Assembly (NCBI GenBank): GCA_033297205.1
Contig: MU859291.1
Span: forward strand, 1-50,282
Direction: 5' to 3'
From: Pseudoneurospora amorphoporcata
Lineage: Eukaryota; Ascomycota; Sordariomycetes; Sordariales; Sordariaceae
DNA length: 50,282 nucleotides
The translations under genes and the position numbers were made by a program. The notes under the pieces are model-generated. The model did not search any database. It was not told where the DNA came from and saw only the letters and a program-made list of their open reading frames with translations. Position 1 is the stretch's first letter; every line of letters starts with the position of its first letter. Shown here in pieces: positions 1 to 10,803 of this stretch.

Positions 1-923
1 TGTATTTGCAACCACGCTGCGACTACGCTGCTTCCTTCAGCACTGCTGTCGTACCACCGCTTCCGCTCCTCTCAGCTACAAGTGCATAGTTCACTATAGC
101 ATCCCTATACTAGTACTATCATCATAGGCTAGTTAGGGCATTGCAGCAAACAATACTATAGTTAAATATATATTAGTTGTCATGGCTCAGTCGGATGAGT
201 CATGCCCTGGCAAGAGTAGCACTAGAAGGCACCGCACGAATATGATTAATGTAATTGGTTGTAGATTAAATAAGGACGAGTGAGCCCGCAGGCCCTGGGA
301 GCATATCTCCCTCTGCCAGCTGCGCGCACAACTCTTACCTTTGTTTTACTCTTTAGTCGTAAATTCTATGTTGAACGTCAGCAACGCTGCAGCCCTGCCT
401 CTCGAGTTACGTGCCCTCACATTGGTTGTAATGATGTTATCGTTAATATTAACGAAGATAGTAAATTTAAGCTATATAGGTAGGATTTAGAAGCGGTTTT
501 TATATAATTAATATTATTAATTAATTACCTTTAAAATAAAATACAGACGAATTATTAATTAGGATTAATTTATTATATTTATTTTAATTCGAAGGGATAA
601 GATTACTATAAATAATTTTAAATATATAAGAAGTGTAAATTCAATATAAAGCCTAATTATAAATAGCTTTTAGTTTATTAAAAGTTTTAGCGAGCTCGCT
701 AATAATATATACTATAAAATAAGTAATATTCTCTACTAGTATTTATATAGTAAATTCTAGCCTAACAGCTATTTTTGCTGCAATCCTCTAACTAGCCTAT
801 GATGATAGTACTAGTATAAGGATGCTACAGTGAACTATGCACTTGTAGCTGAGCGGAGCGGAAGCGGTGGTACGACAGCAGTGCTGAAGGAAACAGCGTA
901 ATTGCAGCGTAGTTGCAAATACA
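1..923. mobile_element. TIR DNA element with 150-bp inverted ends
   Basis: The first 150 bases recur as a reverse complement at 774-923 with only scattered transitions. The outer end reads tgtatttgca at 1 and tgcaaataca at 914-923. The inner ends meet at ttgcagcaaa (141-150) and tttgctgcaa (774-783). The interior is AT-rich from about 480 and has no convincing transposase; the small frame at 280-483 is not gene-like. This is most likely a non-autonomous DNA transposon, but the true left end may lie outside the window, so the target-site duplication cannot be tested. Confidence 0.75.
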
Positions 924-930
924 ATAGGAG

Positions 931-1429
931 TGTTGTAAAAGAGGTCTTAGAGAGGACTCTGCTCTCAAGACAGAAGATTACAGTGAACTCTACACTGTGG
1001 AAAACAACTTATTATAGTGAACTCTGCACTATAAGAAAAGACTGTATTGTATTGCTTGAGTGTCCTTGCTTGCTTGCTTAAGGAGTGACTAACTAACGGA
1101 GAGGAGAGGTCTTTATATACATAAATGCTGAGTGTCTGGAAGCTTCTAGAGTGTAGAAGTGCTTGTAAGAGTACTATACCATGAAAGGAAAGAGTTGAAT
1201 CTATGAGTTTCTGTTGCATTCCATAATAACAAATTAATCTAGGGAGAATGCTGAACAGGTTCGAGAATCCAGAACGCAGTGGTGAAACCTCTGTGTTCTA
1301 GTAGATTCTGTAGGGGCTGAGTCGACTGATTCTATGACGTAGAAGGAATAGTGTCCTCAGCAATCAGCCTTCTATATTACAAGGTAGTACAAGGCAGTTA
1401 CAAGGCATAGTACTAGCTACACGTTAACA
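931..1429 (-). mobile_element. copia-like solo LTR (minus strand)
   Basis: Read on the minus strand, this block starts TGTTAACGTG at 1429 and ends ACAACA at 931. That gives the TG...CA boundaries of a 499-bp LTR, with a TATATAAAG-type promoter about two thirds of the way in (near 1,110-1,120). A related copy begins at 50191 on the plus strand; the two differ mostly by C/T and G/A changes. No primer-binding site or polypurine tract borders it. The flanking pentamers aggag and agcta agree only partly, so a mutated target-site duplication is possible but unproven. The 84-residue minus frame at 965-1219 lies wholly inside the LTR and is not a gene. Confidence 0.65.
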
Positions 1430-2880
1430 AGCTACAATAATTTCCAAAGCGGCGGCTTTAGGGTAAATGGTTTAATACTTACAATATAAATAATTTTATC
1501 ATTATATAAATTAAATTTATTTAAAATATTATTAACGATTAAGTATATTATTTTTAATACGTGTTCGTCTTCTGCTAAAACCCTTTTTTCCTAATTAATA
1601 ATATTATTATTTAAATTACGAACGAAACTAGGTAATTCAATTTAATTACTATCGGAAATAATAGTTCGCTTTTTACGCGTTAACTTTATAGAAATAGATA
1701 GCACTATAATACTATTACTTATATAAATACCTTAAATATTAGAAATTGATATTTTATTTTACTAAAATCGATTATATTAATTTTAAAATTTATAATTATA
1801 AGGAAATTTTATAATATATTAATAAAAGAAGAAAAGTGTACTTGAAGTATAAAAGTGTAATAATAATAAAAGCTATTTACGAGCGAACATTAGTAATAAT
1901 AATAAAGATTAGTAACGGTTCCTGCGTTTAAAGAAAGATAATAGATAGTAAAAAAGTAAATATAAATATGGATAGGGAAGGAAAGAAAATAAATAAAAGA
2001 AAATTTCTATAAACTCGTAGTTTAAATATTAATTAAATAACAATTCTAACAAGAGTAGACCTACTCCTATATATTACTAGCTAATATTAACCAGCGTAAT
2101 TATTAGTGTCATATTAAAACAGTCCTATTTCTTGCCTACATACGGTAACTATGAGGTTAGGCCAGTAGGTCTATTAAAATACGTCCTTTCAAATAAAGGA
2201 TTTCTTTTACTTCTATTTATTTAAAGGGTATATAACTTAATTTAACCCTTTTAACCTCCTAATTATAATAATTTTATTGGCCCTTATTACAAACGAATTA
2301 ATTAAAGGTAGTAGTTTAAGAAATTAGTAGAACTAAATCCCTTAAAACTATAATAATTTCGTATATAATACGCGTACTTAGAGGTCTAAATATATAAAAG
2401 AGACCAATCTTTACTCCCTTATCCCAATAATTGTATTCTTTAATAGAATGTAAACTTTTACTTATAGCTAATTAATAGAAGTTATTTTCGCTTCTAAATA
2501 TACTAATGAATAATTAAGTATAAATTTCGTTATTACTAAGCCTATTAACGCTATTAGTCGTATTATTATATTTAATAGTTATAAATTTGGCTCCAATTAA
2601 ATATAATATAATTTAAAGTTTATAATTAATTAGACTTTTGCTTAAATATACTATCGTCTTACACCTACTATTTAAATTACTATTCCTACTATATAAATTA
2701 TTACTACCTTAATTAAAAATAAACTTCCCATTAGAAAGAATCGGTAAATTACTACTAAAATTGCCTAAATTCGTACTATCGCTAATCTTTATACTAATAA
2801 ATTTAGTAAATTATATTTAAATACTGTAAATACTATTAATAATAATCTTATTCCTTAGCTATACTTAAATACAGCGCCAA
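1430..2880. other. AT-rich, RIP-like gene-free block
   Basis: The sequence is extremely rich in TA, TTA and ATTA steps, with almost no CpA-derived codons left and no open frame longer than about 60 codons. This fits ancient repeat DNA destroyed by repeat-induced point mutation. No gene, RNA or clear repeat end was recognised within it. Confidence 0.7.
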
Positions 2881-3300
2881 TCTAGCATGAGGTCCTTCTC
2901 CTAGCTTTCAGTAGGCGAAACCTTGCGACGATAAGCGTCGCTGGACTAAAACTCCTACTACATAAGGTCGCGATTGAACTCGTGACCGCTTCTTCTAGTT
3001 TCCAGCTATTGCGGTGCACACCCACCGCTCCAGCGAACAATCCGCTCTCAATCCCATCATTAGAACACAAAACTGTATTCTAGTAGTGTGATTATAAATA
3101 TATCGCGACCTTCTCGCAATACTCTCTTTCTATCTCCACTGCCAATCGGTACTCGTTTAATCTTCCCAACCGGAGTGCCCACGATAAGATTCGCTCCGCT
3201 TTGCGTCCGTCGTCAAGGTGTTTCTACAATTCTTCTTGAGTCTGAGGCCACTCTTGTTCCGTCGTCCAGTGTTCCTCCGTTCTCAAGCACCTGAAGACGA
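2881..3300. other. GC-richer relic inside the AT-rich block, origin unknown
   Basis: Base composition is near normal here, although both sides are AT-rich. On the minus strand a 62-codon frame (2882-3070) and an open stretch across 3100-3300 exist, but neither resembles a family I know. A minus-strand motif around 2970-2990 (gagttcaatcgcg) resembles a degraded tRNA B-box, so a SINE-like origin is possible. It could equally be a fragment of a retroelement. Confidence 0.3.
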
Positions 3301-3640
3301 TGTGTACGAATGTTTCTTTCCCAGCGCCACACCCATAAATACTATTATAAATATATACTATAAGGATTATTATTTATTAAACGCCCTGGTAAATAATAAA
3401 CTTTATGTCAATATTAGTAGAATTACTTAAAATTATTTATAAAAGTTTGCAAAAAAAAGATTTATTTTCCTAAAGTAGCTTAGTTTATTATACTAAGGAT
3501 GCTTTAAATATTATATTAAATAAATTTAACGCTTATAATCTCTCCTTTATTAAAAAAAATTCCGTTAAATGTTACTTTTCTGACATTATAATACTATAAT
3601 TATATTATTAGCTTCCTCAAATAAATTAGTAGTTATCACA
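3301..3640. other. AT-rich gene-free block
   Basis: This low-complexity AT sequence contains A and T runs such as tttgcaaaaaaaagattt near 3445. Nothing coding or structural was found. Confidence 0.55.
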
Positions 3641-3728
3641 GAGTTAGACTTGTGATGTGCTGTACTGCACCCACCGCATATGTGCTATGCTAACTAGAGC
3701 CTAGAGCTCTATCCACGCACATGTCATC

Positions 3729-3890
3729 GTCACGTGCAAACTCACGTGCCCGTGCACAGTCTAGTCTATAGATCTCTTGCCTATATAGTTAGACCTCCGC
3801 GCACACTTTCTCCTCCTTCCTCTCCTCATACAACAACGCATATCTTATTATACCTCCTATAGTGCCTTCGCCTCATGATAGTAGTATACT
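3729..3890 (+). repeat. Left arm of a long inverted repeat pair
   Basis: The segment starting gtcacgtgcaaa and running through cctatatag, cctccgcgcaca and caacaacgcatat is matched in reverse complement at about 8660-8820. The two arms differ mainly by C/T changes. The arms could be long terminal inverted repeats of a roughly 5-kb element, or two copies of one repeat in opposite orientation. The enclosed MITE and pogo element would then be nested insertions. Confidence 0.55.
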
Positions 3891-3970
3891 AACCTGTATA
3901 GGCTTTTTATATTATACTCAAATTATTCCTAATATTCCAATTTAATTGGAATTACTGAATATTATTAAAA

Positions 3971-4389
3971 AAGAGAATGTCTTTTCGGACTGTAGCAAAT
4001 GTCTTTTCATACTGTCGCTAAATTCTATAACTAGGTATAACTTAGCTATTTATAATCGTATAAGAATAAAAATAGTATTAGAATTTTTTATATTTTTTAC
4101 TCTATAAGACAGTATCTACGGCGTAATAGCTACTGCCCGGTAAGCTTTGCTTTGGACGAAGAAATAAAAATAAAGAATCTTTTAGCTAAATTTCTATCTT
4201 GTTCCTACTTCTTTACTATACTCTACGTTAAGGTCCCCGCGCTAGGTGTGTAAAAAGCGCAAAAAAATAATAAAAATTCTAATACTACAATCGTTCTCGT
4301 GCCTTTACATTTGGCTAAGTTATACCTAGTTATAGAATTTAGCGACAGTACGAAAAGACATTTGCTACAGTCCGAAAAGACCTTCTCTT
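3971..4389. mobile_element. MITE, 419 bp with about 75-bp TIRs
   Basis: The left end, starting aagagaatgtcttttcgg, is repeated as a reverse complement ending ttctctt at 4389. About 75 bp on each side match with three or so differences, including the shared ctaaattctataactaggta. The interior of about 270 bp is non-coding. The element lies in an A-rich tract, so the target-site duplication cannot be assigned. Confidence 0.7.
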
Positions 4390-4833
4390 AAAAAAATTAT
4401 AAAAGAAATTGAAATTACTAAAATGATTAACGTAAATACTATTCTTATTACTATTAACGAAGTTTTTAACGAATAATTATAAATATTAGCTAAATTAAAT
4501 TAGTATTAAAATAAGTAAATTAACAACTTGAAGGAGTAAATTACTACTTTATATACCTTAAAAGATGAAATTATCACCTTATATAAAGCTTTTAAATTTA
4601 CGTATTGCGTACCTATCCCATTATTAGCCAAATATAACTAATAAATCGATATAATCCTGAGTATCACCCTAAATTACAACACTCCTTCAAATATTAATAT
4701 TAATTGTAATATTCCTAATATTAATAAATTTAGCCTACCTTCCACTCGTTCTATTAAATATAATACCTTACTACCTATACGTTCGCCCCGTCGTCTAACT
4801 ATCTTTAATAATTAGTATTCGCAAGAAGACTAA
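4390..4833. other. AT-rich gene-free block
   Basis: RIP-like AT-rich DNA lies between the MITE and the pogo-type element. No coding frame or repeat boundary is visible. Confidence 0.5.
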
Positions 4834-4835
4834 TA

Positions 4836-7023
4836 CTGTTAAACCTGCACATAACGATTTTAGGGATAACGATATTCTGACATTAACGTTACAAAGTTGG
4901 CTTCCCAATAGTTAATATATAGTGTTTACGATAATTCTGAGATATCAAATTAATGATACGAGTTCTGATTACTAATACACATAAATCGTTATCTTTAACT
5001 AGTTGTGACAGCCGCCTGACATGCCCTGCCAGCTCCTGGAAGCCCCTTAACAGCTGGCCTATTTCACTTTCTATTCCAGTAATTTCAGCTATTACACAAC
5101 GTTTCCAGCACTTTCCACCTCGCCAACTCACCCCTCCATCAAACTTTTACGATTTCAATACTGCTCCATTCAGGATTTCACTCTCATCAACACTATTCTT
5201 TCAACAAGACGTCGCTATTTATTATATCTTATTTAACACTATGCTCCCCAACGATAAGCAGCGTCGCTATGCAATCACAGAGCTTCAGCGGCAAAAAATC
5301 AGAGCTTATGCCTATGCAAACCCCATATTACGGCAATTTGATGTGGCTGCCTGGGCAACTCGTGAGCTTGGTCACAAGATTTCTCAGTCAACTATTTCTG
5401 ATACTCTCAAACCTAGATTTTCCTACCTCGACACCAAGTCCTTTCCGCGTGAGGTTCATAGCATCACCAGAATCTACTCCGCCGAGTACCCTGTCCTCGA
5501 GAAGGCTCTCTTTAAATGGGTACTTCGTATAGAGGCCAACAAGTTGCCCCTTAGCGGTGACATGATCAAAGACGCAGCCAAATCTCTATAGCAACGGATG
5601 CCTAACTTCAAAGATCAACCCCTACCTAGCTTCTCAAACGGCTGGCTTACAGGGTTCAAGCGGCGCCATCACATTAAGCAGTATAAGCAGTTCGGCGAGT
5701 CAGGTTCAGCTGATATAGTGGGCTCCCAAGAACAAGTTTCCTACGTTAAAAGCCTTATCGCACAGTTCGGTCCTAACAACACTTTCAATGCTGACGAAAC
5801 CACTTTATTTTAGTTGTTGCTTTCAGACCGTACATTAGCGACAAAGGCACAGTCCGGTACCAAGAAGAAGAAGGACCGTATTACAGTCCTTCCTTGTACG
5901 AATGCGACAGGAACAATTAAGCTAGACCTCTGAATTTTGGGCTACTTTAAGAAGCCTCGAGCTTTTGGTACCGATAATATCTACATTCGAAATCTGCCTG
6001 TTGTTTGGCGTGCCAACGCCAGCGCTTAGATGACTACAATTATCTTCATCGAGTATTTACACTGGTTCGACCGTCAAATGGAAGGCAAGAAGGTGTTATT
6101 GCTGGTTGATGGGCACTCCTCTCATGTCGCCGCAGTTAAGCAGCTGAAAGATCAGCATGGTGACCATCTTGGACTACGGAACACGACTATAGCCTTCCTG
6201 CCAGCCAACACGACGTCAATCTATCAACTAATGGACCAGGGAATTATCAACAATTTGAAGATTCATTACCGTAAGGTATGGCTTCAACACATAGTCAATT
6301 TGACGCTGGATAACAAAGATGCTATCAAAGGGACTACCATACTGAACGCGGTGCATTGGATTCTGGAAGCTTGGCGGAAGGTCCCTATGGAGGTAATCGA
6401 CAGCTGTTGGAAAAAGTCAACGTTGCTTAGACCAGTTCATACTTGCGCCCGGAAACCTTCTGATTGGGAAGAACGTGAAGTTATTCACATGAAGGAGTTG
6501 GCAGAGGAGCTTGCTCGGGCAGGGAGGATCAGGGAAATCGTGGATATCAACAACTTCATCAATCCACTAGATGAACAAGTTGTTGATACCTCTGAGGACT
6601 TGCTACAGCAGTTGGCTAAAACTTTCACAGAGGTCCCTCAACAAGATGACGAGAGTACCATTGAACAGCAGGAAGCACAGCCAATTTCTAGGCAACAAGC
6701 GCTTGACGCGATCAACCTAGTCATCCAGTACGAGGAGCAGCAAGCAGGCGTAGATCTGGAGCATTTGGCGATACTGCGACACAGGCAAAAGTTGTTGTTT
6801 TGGGAGAGGTTCAAAGAGCGCACATCAAAGAAGCAGGCCACCTTGGATACGTACTTTCAGTTAAATACACTAAAAAAGGAATAAAATCCGGTTACCTCAA
6901 GAAATTCCGTAATTTTGACAGTATTAGCCACCCTTGAACGACCTATACTGGGCACAACGATATACTGGGATTAACGTTACGACCCTCCCGTCCCCGGGGA
7001 ATCGTTATGTGCAGGTTTAACAG
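4836..7023 (+). mobile_element. pogo/Fot1-type Tc1-mariner element with TA duplication
   Basis: The 24-bp ends at 4836-4859 and 7000-7023 are perfect inverted repeats starting ctgttaaacctgcacataac. They are flanked by TA at 4834-4835 and 7024-7025, the standard mariner-family target duplication. A second pair of subterminal repeats is in direct orientation: 4868-4892 and 6956-6980 agree at 22 of 25 positions and share attaacgttac. The element is far less AT-rich than its surroundings, so it inserted after most of the decay of the host island. It encodes one broken transposase frame. Confidence 0.9.
5241..6884 (+). pseudogene. pogo-like transposase with four in-frame stops
   Basis: A single reading frame of 548 codons runs through the element and carries stops at 5589 (TAG), 5811 (TAG), 5931 (TGA) and 6027 (TAG). 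The N-terminal part has the helix-turn-helix region (residues about 10-60) and a CENP-B-like segment (FKRRHHIKQYKQFGESG). The DDE catalytic core follows: first Asp in FNADETTLF, second in LLLVDGHSSH, third in QLMDQGIINNLK, with 41 residues between the last two. At least three of the stops sit where the family has a conserved tryptophan, so TGG became TAG or TGA. These are G-to-A transitions as RIP produces, and there are no frameshifts. The last open segment (6030-6884) alone encodes 284 residues. The enzyme is not expected to be made, although the element could be moved by a related transposase. Confidence 0.9.
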
Positions 7024-7025
7024 TA

Positions 7026-7742
7026 CTTATAAAAGAATTCTCCTTTTAATAGCCGTAAACGCCTTCGCTATAGAACTTCCTACTAATCTCACTATCCTAA
7101 AAATATTGATAAGGACAATAATAAATTAAAAATCTATTCGGGCAACTACTAAATTTATCACTATATTAATAGTTATTAAATATTTTGTAGTAAATTATTT
7201 AAGATTAGAAGAGCTTATTTAGAAATTTAATATTAAATATAGTATATAGTATCGTTAAATAATTAATTAAAATGAAAACCTAATAAATATTCGTAACTAA
7301 TTATATTTAAAATAATTTAGTAAATAGTAAGTACATATTTCTTTTATAGAAGGGAAAATATTATAGGAATTTTAGGTAAATGCCTAAATAACCTGTTATA
7401 TTTTAGTATATGCTTACTTAAGCAGTCTATACTATATAAGAGTACTCTTTAATTAACTTTCGTTAAATTTAATTAAATTATAAATTTATAATATATTAAC
7501 TTAATATTTACTTTACTTATACTTTATAAATTCGTATATAAGATTTTAGGTTGAGACTTTTATTAATTATTGTCTTACGCTTCCTTTAATAATATTATTA
7601 CCTATTGTTACGCACTATCACTCTATCTAACGACTAATCGCACTCTTTATCTTTCATTATCATCATTATCTATAGCATCACTTATAAAGGCTCTCTTTAC
7701 GTAACAACTAGGCTCCTATTAATTCAATTTTGGCTGCTAGCT
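7026..7742. other. AT-rich gene-free block
   Basis: RIP-like AT-rich DNA continues from the pogo-type element to the copia-like LTR remnant. Nothing else was recognised. Confidence 0.5.
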
Positions 7743-8316
7743 TGTTAGAGTATCAGAACGTATGTAGTAAGCCAGAGTCCCATGGGACTCAGCGCGAGCC
7801 CATAGAGACTTACCAAGTCCCAAGTCCAAAGCTCAAGACTTCCAAGTCTCAGACTTGGCAAGTCTGACTTGCCAGTCAAACTTTAGGCAAGTCCATCCCA
7901 AGGCTGGAACGCTTATAAGGACTCGGAGAGTCCGCAACCTTCCCAGAGATTTTTGAGTGAAGGCGAGGTTTTCAGCGAATAAAGGCGATGCCGTCGGGAC
8001 GACGGCGAATTTCTTTTCGGGGGGGCACTTGTTAGAGTATCAGAACGTATATAGTAAGCCAGAGTCCCGTGGGACTCAGCGCGAGCCCATGGAGACTTAC
8101 CAAGTCCCAAGTCCAAAGCCCGAGACTTCCAAGTCTCAGACTTGGCAAGTCTAACTTGCCAGTCAAACTTTGGGCAAGTCCATCCCAAGGCTGGAACGCT
8201 TATAAGGACTCGGAGAGTCCGCAACCTGTACCATAGCTTTCTCTCTTTCATCAAAATCAGATTTGGTCATTCATCAGTACGTACCTCTTTATCGTGACGT
8301 ACTCCGCGCCTTAACA
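7743..8316 (+). mobile_element. Collapsed copia-like LTR element
   Basis: Two direct copies of 198 bp start with TGTTAGAGTATCAG at 7743 and 8030. The second continues to TTAACA at 8316, giving a complete 287-bp LTR. The first stops matching at 7940 and is followed by only 89 bp of internal DNA, ending in a G-run (cggggggg) that could be the polypurine tract just before the 3' LTR. Flanking pentamers are TAGCT (7738-7742) and CAGCT (8317-8321), one transition apart. The likely history is an LTR retrotransposon whose 5' LTR end and nearly all of gag-pol were deleted. Confidence 0.75.
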
Positions 8317-8659
8317 CAGCTATTGCAATTGCAAGTTGCAGTCCTAGCCAGTAGAGAGAATGTACGTATACGAAATCTTTTATAAAGGGAGGAAATTTGC
8401 AAAAGGTAGTCTTTGTATTAATAAGGGTTTCTACTATAGTTAGTTACAATTGCGAAAGCCACACTTTAGTCATTTAATCAGCGCTATCTTACTATTCACT
8501 CAAATTTGAGCTTCATGACAGAGCCTTATCTACTCACGCGTTCGCGGTTCGTTCTAATTGTTATTTTCTACTTTAACTATCTTTGTATATAGAGTACTCT
8601 CTCCGCTAACTATTTACTTAGGTTTACTATTTACTTACCTTAATAGACACTTAATAATA

Positions 8660-8820
8660 ATAACATTATTACAGGGCGAGGTACTGTTGAGGGTAGAGTG
8701 GGATATGCGTTGTTGTGCGGGAGGAGAGAAGGAGGGATGTGCGTGGAGGACTAGCTATATAGGCGAGAGCCCTGGAAGACCAGTCCGTGCGCGCACATGA
8801 CTTTGCACGTGACTGTACTA
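8660..8820 (-). repeat. Right arm of a long inverted repeat pair
   Basis: This is the reverse complement of the segment at 3729-3890, sharing caacaacgcatat, cctccacgcaca and gtcacgtgcaaag in the same order. It retains more G and C than the left arm, so the left arm looks more heavily mutated. The 80-codon frame here (8558-8800) is not gene-like. Confidence 0.55.
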
Positions 8821-8869
8821 TAATAATAGTCATAGCACGAGTGTAGAGTAAGCATATTATAGGCTAATC

Positions 8870-10230
8870 CTATGACAAACATCAAACTACGGCATTAAAC
8901 AACTACATCTAGTTTTTATTATTCTAACAACTAAGTCTTTAAAAACTTCCCTTATATCATTCAACATTAGCATCACAAACACACTTCAATACTATTATCT
9001 CATCAAACACTATTCCCAGATAACAAACTAACCTATTACTATAACTCACAACAATTATATACTATAGAGCATTCTCTCTGCTACTATTAACTTGAGTTTT
9101 GAGGCTCAACGCTATTATTTTCTTAAAGCTCCTATTAAAGCGCAAATGTTAACTCTATTCTGTCTAATCTTTACAAACTTCAACAACTCCAGACGCACTA
9201 TCTCCTTGTCATCATCCTTCTTTTATTACCAATAACAGCCTCATTGAACTATAGTTGCTCATTTAGTCTCTTCTTAAACCTTCTTTTGACTATTCTACAA
9301 TCGTCTAGTCTTTTTTTCACTTCTTTCAACTTATTTACCCTCATAACTTCTCATTCGCTAATGCAACAAGCATTAGAAGTTCCAGACGGTCACAGTTCCT
9401 CATTTCATTAAAACTCGTATTAATACTCTGAATCTCACGTACATCCTTAAAAATATAGATAATAACTTATTTGAATATAATAAATTTAACAATTTTAATA
9501 CTCATATCACTAAGTTAGAGAACTATTACGCTAAACAACATTAAGCCGCAACCCAGTACTATAGTTCTAGGATGATTAGAAGAATAAAATGAGTTTTTAC
9601 ATATATAATTACGCTTCCAAGGCTGAAGCTTTCCTTCTAAGAAGGGCATGTAACAGCATAGCCGTCAGGATGCTCATAGTCGCACCTTATCTTATCTAGG
9701 CACGGGTCCACTTAGACTTGCACTTACAGATCTATCTGGTTCTGGGTATGAAACCTGTCCAGATCATCACACCTTCCTAGTTAGTCTTTTTCTCCTCTTC
9801 AATTCAGTATCTTCGAACAACGTGTGCCTCGCTCTGTCTTTAAACGTGCCAAGACCTCGCGCCGTCACTGGCTCAAGTGTACATTGCGATATGCAGAGAA
9901 GTTGCTCGGACCATCAATGCACAATTTGTACACATGCCCCAAGGGGTCAACCCAAAGCTTCACAGCTCTAAGAACAGACTGCTTTGAGATCCAAATCCAA
10001 AGCTCTATACGCCCCCACATGGGGGCGTGGCACGGGTAGACCTGATCTCCAACTGGCCCCTAAATCATTGTAGCCCGTCTGCCCCACGGGCGTGGTTTCA
10101 AGGCATGTGCGCCTAACCAGAACGCCATTCGAACCGCATTACTGAAACTGTGAAAGATTGATCAAGTGTTCTGTCGTCCGGATCTGCACCTCTGGCTCGA
10201 AGTCTGGCATCTGGCTAAAATCCCGCAGCT
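8870..10230. other. Transition from the repeat island to unique DNA
   Basis: AT-rich, T/C-biased sequence gives way at about 9,600 to normal composition. No gene is supported; the 71-codon frame at 9824-10039 has no recognisable features. The only notable element is a short palindrome, acgcccccacatgggggcgt (10009-10028), which merges into an 18-base motif that recurs elsewhere in the window. Confidence 0.5.
10021..10038 (+). repeat. 18-base motif GGGGGCGTGGCACGGGTA, copy 1
   Basis: The same 18 bases occur at 10543-10560 (plus strand) and at 25169-25186 (minus strand) with no mismatch. Here the motif overlaps the palindrome at 10009-10028. It may be the terminal repeat of a very small transposon or its footprint, or a binding site. 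Confidence 0.7.
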
Positions 10231-10676
10231 GATCTGCTCTTCGTGACCGTGCACGTGCATATCCCCTGGTCTTTGACAGGTTCTAGCCTCTGTTTCCATT
10301 TCCCTGGGCTTATCATATTACCTCTCCCCATCATGTCTTCCCACCAGGTTGCTTCTCGAAATTGGGAAAGAATTTTCACCGCCTCCGAAAGCCCGTGGCG
10401 GGTCATGCCCTGCGTTTATATATCTCTGACCAAAAGGCGATATGATCTGCTCCTTGATCTTAGTGACCGTGTACGTGCATAACCCCTGGCCTCTGATAGG
10501 TTTTGGCCTTTGTTCCCATTTTCCCCGGGCTTGTCATACCGTGGGGGCGTGGCACGGGTACCTCTCCCCATCATGTCTTCCCACCAGGTTGCTTCTCGAA
10601 ATGGAGATGAAACACCGCCTCCGAAAGACCGTGGCCAGTCATGCCCTGCGTTTATATATCTCGGACCAAAAGGCGA
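10231..10676 (+). promoter_or_regulatory. Tandemly duplicated promoter of the MFS gene
   Basis: Copy A (10231-10440) and copy B (10444-10676) share the same order of blocks. They begin at gatctgctc, continue through gtgaccgtg(c/t)acgtgcat and acctctccccatcatgtctt, and end at tgcgtttatatatctc and ccaaaaggcga. Copy B carries an extra segment of about 22 bp containing the 18-base motif at 10543-10560. Each copy has its own TATATA box (about 10416 and 10652); the nearer one lies about 150 bp before the ATG at 10804. The arrangement offers two promoters and doubled binding sites for a drug-exporter gene. Confidence 0.8.
10543..10560 (+). repeat. 18-base motif GGGGGCGTGGCACGGGTA, copy 2
   Basis: This copy lies within promoter copy B and is absent at the equivalent place in copy A (near 10320). 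It therefore looks inserted into copy B or lost from copy A after the duplication. Confidence 0.7.
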
Positions 10677-10803
10677 CCCTCGCCGCACTGACTTTCCATT
10701 GTTGCCTCTTCTTCACCAAATCTTTCTTCGACACTCAGCAGTCAGATAGCTTCACTTCCCAGCAATCTCCTTGGTAGCTGGCTACCTCAGACTCGACCTC
10801 GCA

